Source: Afipia sp049747295 (lineage in GTDB: Bacteria > Pseudomonadota > Alphaproteobacteria > Rhizobiales > Xanthobacteraceae). From it: a DNA stretch of 64,000 nucleotides. The DNA is taken from NCBI RefSeq assembly GCF_049747295.1, contig NZ_JBMHJM010000001.1:496001-560000 (forward strand). The letters are read 5' to 3'. Each line of letters starts with the position of its first letter. Positions within the stretch are counted from its first letter, which is position 1. Below the pieces are notes generated by a model that worked only from the letters and a program-made list of their open reading frames with translations, did not search any database and had not been told where the DNA came from. Positions 60,887 through 64,000 of this stretch are shown in pieces. The position numbers and the translations under genes were made by a program.

Positions 60887-61336
60887 TCAGCCGGCTTTGA
60901 CGGCATCAGCAAATTTCGCAAAAAATTCATCCGCGACTTTTTTAGCCGAGCCGTTGATCAGCCGCTGTCCGAGCTGCGCCAGCTTGCCACCAATCTGAGC
61001 CTCGACATTATATGTCAACAGCGTGCCGTCATCCTTGTCAGCCAGCGCAACAGTCGCTCCGCCTTTGGCGAAACCGGCGACGCCGCCCTCGCCCTCACCT
61101 GAAATCTTGTAGCTGTTCGGCGGATCAAAATCGCTCAGCGTGACCTTGCCTTTAAAGCGCGCGGAGACTGGACCGACTTTCATCTTCGCCACGGCCTCGA
61201 ACTGGTTGTCGCCCGACTTGGTCAATTCCTCGCAGCCGGGGATGCAGGCTTTGAGAATCTCCGGATCGTTGAGCTTGTCCCAAACCACCTGGCGAGGGGC
61301 TGCAAGCTGGACTTCACCGGTCATCGTCATCGCCAT
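60887..61336 (-). CDS. coxG: CoxG-like SRPBCC protein
   Basis: A 149-residue SRPBCC/START-fold protein of the CoxG family. MTGEVQLAAPRQVVWDKLNDPEILKACIPGCEELTKSGDNQFEA and FAKGGATVALADKDDGTLLTYNVEAQIGGKLAQLGQRLI are typical. CoxG is reported to recruit CO dehydrogenase to the membrane by binding quinone. Start ATG at 61336; divergent from pcaB, with 142 bases between starts. Confidence 0.93.
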   Translation of the reverse strand: MAMTMTGEVQLAAPRQVVWDKLNDPEILKACIPGCEELTKSGDNQFEAVAKMKVGPVSARFKGKVTLSDFDPPNSYKISGEGEGGVAGFAKGGATVALADKDDGTLLTYNVEAQIGGKLAQLGQRLINGSAKKVADEFFAKFADAVKAG

Positions 61337-61478
61337 GGGATATCTCCGAATTCAGCTATGCCGCATCTGCGGCTGGCAGTTCTCAATTAGGCCGCGAAGG
61401 CGGTAAAGGAAAGAGGCTCGTACAATATTGATGCGGCCTATTGGCACGTTTGGGCGTGACAGCTAGGGTCCCCACATC

Positions 61479-62831
61479 ATGACGACCGCCCTTTCGCCCC
61501 TGCTGGCCCCCCTGCTGTCCAGTCCCGCCATGCGCGCGGTCTGTGACGATACAGCATATCTGCAATACATGCTGGACTTCGAGGCGGCGCTGGCCCGTGC
61601 TGAAGCAGCTACGGGCACAATTCCCGGCTCCGCAGCAAGAATCATATCCGACGGATGCAGAGCCGAAAATCTTGACGCTGCCGCGCTGGCAAATGCTGCC
61701 AGCAAGGCGGGCAACCTTGCGATCCCGCTGGTCAAGGCCCTGACAGCCCACATCGCAAAAGCTGATCCAGAGGCCTCCCGCTACGTGCACTGGGGCGCCA
61801 CGAGCCAGGACGTCATCGATACGGCAACGATGCTGCAATTGAGGGCAGCAACGAACGCGCTGCTGAACGATGTCGACCGGGCCATCAAGGCATTTGCCGC
61901 ACTGGCGGTGACCCATCGCCATACCGCGATGGTTGCGCGGACGTGGCTGCAGCACGCATTACCAATGCCGTTCGGTCTGAAGCTCGCCGAATATGCAGCC
62001 GCCCTGCACCGTTCACGGGCTCGGCTCAAGCGTTTGCAAACTGAAACAATCGCGCTGCAGTTTGGCGGCGCCGCAGGCACCCTCGCAGCCCTCGGCGACC
62101 CGGGAATGAGCATCGCCGCACAACTCGCGAAAGAACTATCGCTTCCGCTGCCTGACGCGCCTTGGCACACGCATCGCGACCGGATTGCGGATGTTGCATC
62201 CGTTCTGGCGATCCTCGCAGGCACCTGCGGCAAGATCGCTCGCGACGTCTCGCTGATGATGCAAACCGACGTCGCCGAGGCGTTCGAACCCGCCGGCGCG
62301 GGCCGTGGCGGCTCTTCGACAATGCCGCACAAGCGCAATCCCGTTGCTGCGGCGAGCGCGCTGGCAGCAGCGACCATGGCTCCCAATCTCGCCGCCACGA
62401 TTTTCGCCGCGCAAGTGCAGGAGCATGAGCGCAGTGCGGGTCCATGGCACGCCGAATGGCCGACCTTGCCCACGCTGCTCCTTGTCACGTCGGGTGCACT
62501 TGCCGCCATTGTCGACATCGCCGAGGGAATCGAAGTTGATCCCGCTCGCATGCGCACCAACCTCGAGACCACGCACGGTCTCGTCATGGCGGAAGCCGTT
62601 GCCATGGCATTGGCCGAAAAGGTCGGCAAAAGCGAATCACATCACATCATCGAGGCTGCGAGCCGCCGATCGGTCGAGACCGGGCAGCACCTGCGCGATG
62701 TGCTGAAAGATGACAACCTCGTCACCACCCACATCAGCGCCGAAAAACTCGATGACCTGTTCGAACCGATGTCCTATCAGGGCGCATCGCAACAGCTGAT
62801 CGACCGGTTGCTGGCGTCGCTGAAGACCTAA
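61479..62831 (+). CDS. pcaB: 3-carboxy-cis,cis-muconate cycloisomerase
   Basis: A 450-residue member of the fumarase/argininosuccinate-lyase superfamily that converts 3-carboxymuconate to 4-carboxymuconolactone in protocatechuate breakdown. The superfamily signature GSSTMPHKRNP is near 278-288; YVHWGATSQDVIDTA near 103-117 and the HTHRDRIADVA segment fit PcaB. The ATG at 61479 gives MTTALSPLLAPLLSSPAMRAVCDD, the usual N-terminus. It is followed by pcaD after 17 bases. Confidence 0.95.
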   Translation: MTTALSPLLAPLLSSPAMRAVCDDTAYLQYMLDFEAALARAEAATGTIPGSAARIISDGCRAENLDAAALANAASKAGNLAIPLVKALTAHIAKADPEASRYVHWGATSQDVIDTATMLQLRAATNALLNDVDRAIKAFAALAVTHRHTAMVARTWLQHALPMPFGLKLAEYAAALHRSRARLKRLQTETIALQFGGAAGTLAALGDPGMSIAAQLAKELSLPLPDAPWHTHRDRIADVASVLAILAGTCGKIARDVSLMMQTDVAEAFEPAGAGRGGSSTMPHKRNPVAAASALAAATMAPNLAATIFAAQVQEHERSAGPWHAEWPTLPTLLLVTSGALAAIVDIAEGIEVDPARMRTNLETTHGLVMAEAVAMALAEKVGKSESHHIIEAASRRSVETGQHLRDVLKDDNLVTTHISAEKLDDLFEPMSYQGASQQLIDRLLASLKT

Positions 62832-62848
62832 GAATACGGAGAAGTTTT

Positions 62849-63631
62849 ATGCCTATGATCGATGCGGACGGCTGCCTCCTCAACGTCTCGGTTGAAGGCC
62901 GCGAAAGCGGTCCCACGATCATGCTGTCCAATTCGCTCGGCACCACATTGCAGATGTGGGAGCCGCAAATGGCGGCGCTGACGAAATTGTATCGCGTCAT
63001 CCGCTACGACCGCCGCGGTCACGGCAAGTCCGGCGTTCCTGCCGGCCCCTACTCGATGGAGCGCTTCGGCAAAGATGTGCTGGCGATCCTGGATGACCTC
63101 AACATCGAGAAGGTCCATTGGTGCGGCGTCTCGATGGGCGGCATGGTCGGCCAATGGCTGGGAGCGAACGCGCCGGAGCGTGTCGGCAAGCTCATTCTCG
63201 CAAACACGGCCTGTTACTATGCGGACCCGACCAACTGGTTGAACCGCATCAAAGCCGTCAGTGAAGGCGGCCTCGCTGCGATTGCCGACACGGTGATTGC
63301 CGCCTGGTTGACCGCTGACTTCCGAGAACGCGAGCCGCAGATTACGGCGCGCCTGAAGCAGATGCTGCTCAATAGCCCGGCACAGGGTTATATCGAATGC
63401 TGCAAGGCGCTGAGCACCCTCGATCAACGCGAGTTGTTGCCGCGTATCACCGCCCCAACGCTTGTGATTGCCGGGCGTCAGGACGTCGCAACACCGGTGG
63501 AAGCCGGCGAATTGATCCGCAAAAGCATTCCCGGCGCGAGCATGACCCTGCTCGATGCAGCTCATATTTCCAACGTCGAACAGTCGCACAGTTTTACCGA
63601 AGCCGTGGTCGGCTTTCTGACGCAGCGCTGA
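62849..63631 (+). CDS. pcaD: 3-oxoadipate enol-lactonase
   Basis: A 260-residue alpha/beta hydrolase that opens beta-ketoadipate enol-lactone to beta-ketoadipate. SNSLGTTLQMWEPQ near 27-40 and YDRRGHGKSGVPAG near 52-65 are typical of PcaD; the nucleophile serine is in GVSMGG near 92-97, the acid in RQDVATPV and the histidine in AAHISNVEQ. The ATG is 17 bases after pcaB, preceded by GGAG. Confidence 0.95.
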   Translation: MPMIDADGCLLNVSVEGRESGPTIMLSNSLGTTLQMWEPQMAALTKLYRVIRYDRRGHGKSGVPAGPYSMERFGKDVLAILDDLNIEKVHWCGVSMGGMVGQWLGANAPERVGKLILANTACYYADPTNWLNRIKAVSEGGLAAIADTVIAAWLTADFREREPQITARLKQMLLNSPAQGYIECCKALSTLDQRELLPRITAPTLVIAGRQDVATPVEAGELIRKSIPGASMTLLDAAHISNVEQSHSFTEAVVGFLTQR

Positions 63632-63640
63632 GGCCACGCG

Positions 63641-64000
63641 ATGGATGAAGAAGCTCGCAGCCAACTCGGCACAAAACAGCGCCGCAAAGTCCTGGGTGAC
63701 GCCTGGGTCGATAAATCAGCCGCGGGCAGGAATTCGTTCAACGCGGATTTTCTGGACCTGATCAGCCGCTACGCCTGGGGCGAGATCTGGACGCGGCCGC
63801 ATTTCGACGAGCGGACCCGGCGTGTCCTTGTGATCGGCACGATGATGGCGCTCGGCCATTGGGACGAATTCCGGATGCATGTACGCGCGGCCCTCAATGA
63901 AGGCGGCTTCGCACCGGACGATATCAAGGAAATTTTGCTGCAGCAGGCGATCTATTGCGGTGTACCTGCCGCCAATCATGCCATCAAGGAAGCGGCCGCC
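63641..64000 (+). CDS. pcaC: 4-carboxymuconolactone decarboxylase (partial, runs off the end)
   Basis: The first 120 codons of PcaC, which decarboxylates 4-carboxymuconolactone. The frame starts ATG at 63641, nine bases after the pcaD stop, and remains open at the window edge. TRPHFDERTRRVLVIGTMMALGHWDEFRMHVRAALNEGG and the conserved QQAIYCGVPAANHAIKEA identify it. Family members are about 130-135 residues, so only some 10-15 codons are missing. pcaH and pcaG may follow. Confidence 0.93.
   Translation, partial: MDEEARSQLGTKQRRKVLGDAWVDKSAAGRNSFNADFLDLISRYAWGEIWTRPHFDERTRRVLVIGTMMALGHWDEFRMHVRAALNEGGFAPDDIKEILLQQAIYCGVPAANHAIKEAAA

Overview
The window is chromosomal DNA from an alphaproteobacterium of the Rhizobiales, most likely Nitrobacteraceae (the Bradyrhizobium / Afipia / Rhodopseudomonas group). 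The evidence is GC-rich codon use, the iscU-like / folE / hisI neighbourhood, Usg, DUF3126 and zf-CHCC small proteins, a groESL operon preceded by CIRCE-type repeats, a CoxG-S-M-D-E accessory cluster and a pcaBDC run. This placement rests on gene content and recalled protein families, not on a database search. I see no rRNA, CRISPR array, transposase or phage gene. One intact tRNA (tRNA-Leu, UAA) is present, with a degenerate partial copy about 430 bp away.

Layout. 1-4.8 kb: tail of an unknown gene, hisI, folE, an IscU/NifU-like scaffold, an exported Clp-fold-like protein, yidD and an MFS exporter. 4.9-13.3 kb: thrS with its terminator, a YdjA-like nitroreductase, a PAS-GGDEF-EAL protein, a proline-rich exported protein, a patatin phospholipase and a CBS-pair protein. 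13.5-20.1 kb: rhomboid protease, PAS protein, VOC protein, a double PilZ protein, a LapG-like cysteine protease, a gamma carbonic anhydrase and small membrane proteins. 20.2-23.6 kb: cysE, two tandem palindromic elements, an alpha/beta hydrolase and a large membrane protein. 23.6-36.9 kb: zf-CHCC protein, FAD monooxygenase, lipoprotein, tRNA-Leu, enoyl-CoA hydratase, lipase, quinone oxidoreductase with HCCA isomerase, core MetE-like methionine synthase, xanthine phosphoribosyltransferase, a CinA-like molybdopterin-binding protein, Anbu peptidase, SDR, a CSS-EAL phosphodiesterase and Usg.

37-43 kb: a secreted sulfatase and a secreted HAD phosphatase with related leaders, then groES-groEL behind two CIRCE-like operators. 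43-50.4 kb: VOC and DUF899 proteins, a two-gene glycosyltransferase operon, a DUF72-DUF488 pair and an OFA-like MFS transporter. 50.4-54 kb: a tightly overlapping TetR-HlyD-ABC ATPase-ABC permease efflux operon with a palindromic operator. 54.5-61.3 kb: a minus-strand operon for a CO-dehydrogenase-type molybdenum hydroxylase (coxG, S, M, D, E, two XdhC halves and a MoeA/MobA-like protein) in which no large catalytic subunit is visible. 61.5-64 kb: pcaB, pcaD and the start of pcaC, the protocatechuate branch of the beta-ketoadipate pathway, running off the window end.

Most of the window is ordinary housekeeping chromosome. The observations most worth following up are the coxL-less cox operon, the twin palindromes at 21149-21315, the tRNA-Leu relic with a nearby small membrane ORF, the exact 17-base C-rich repeat that sits in a possible sRNA loop, and the duplicated leader shared by the sulfatase and phosphatase genes.
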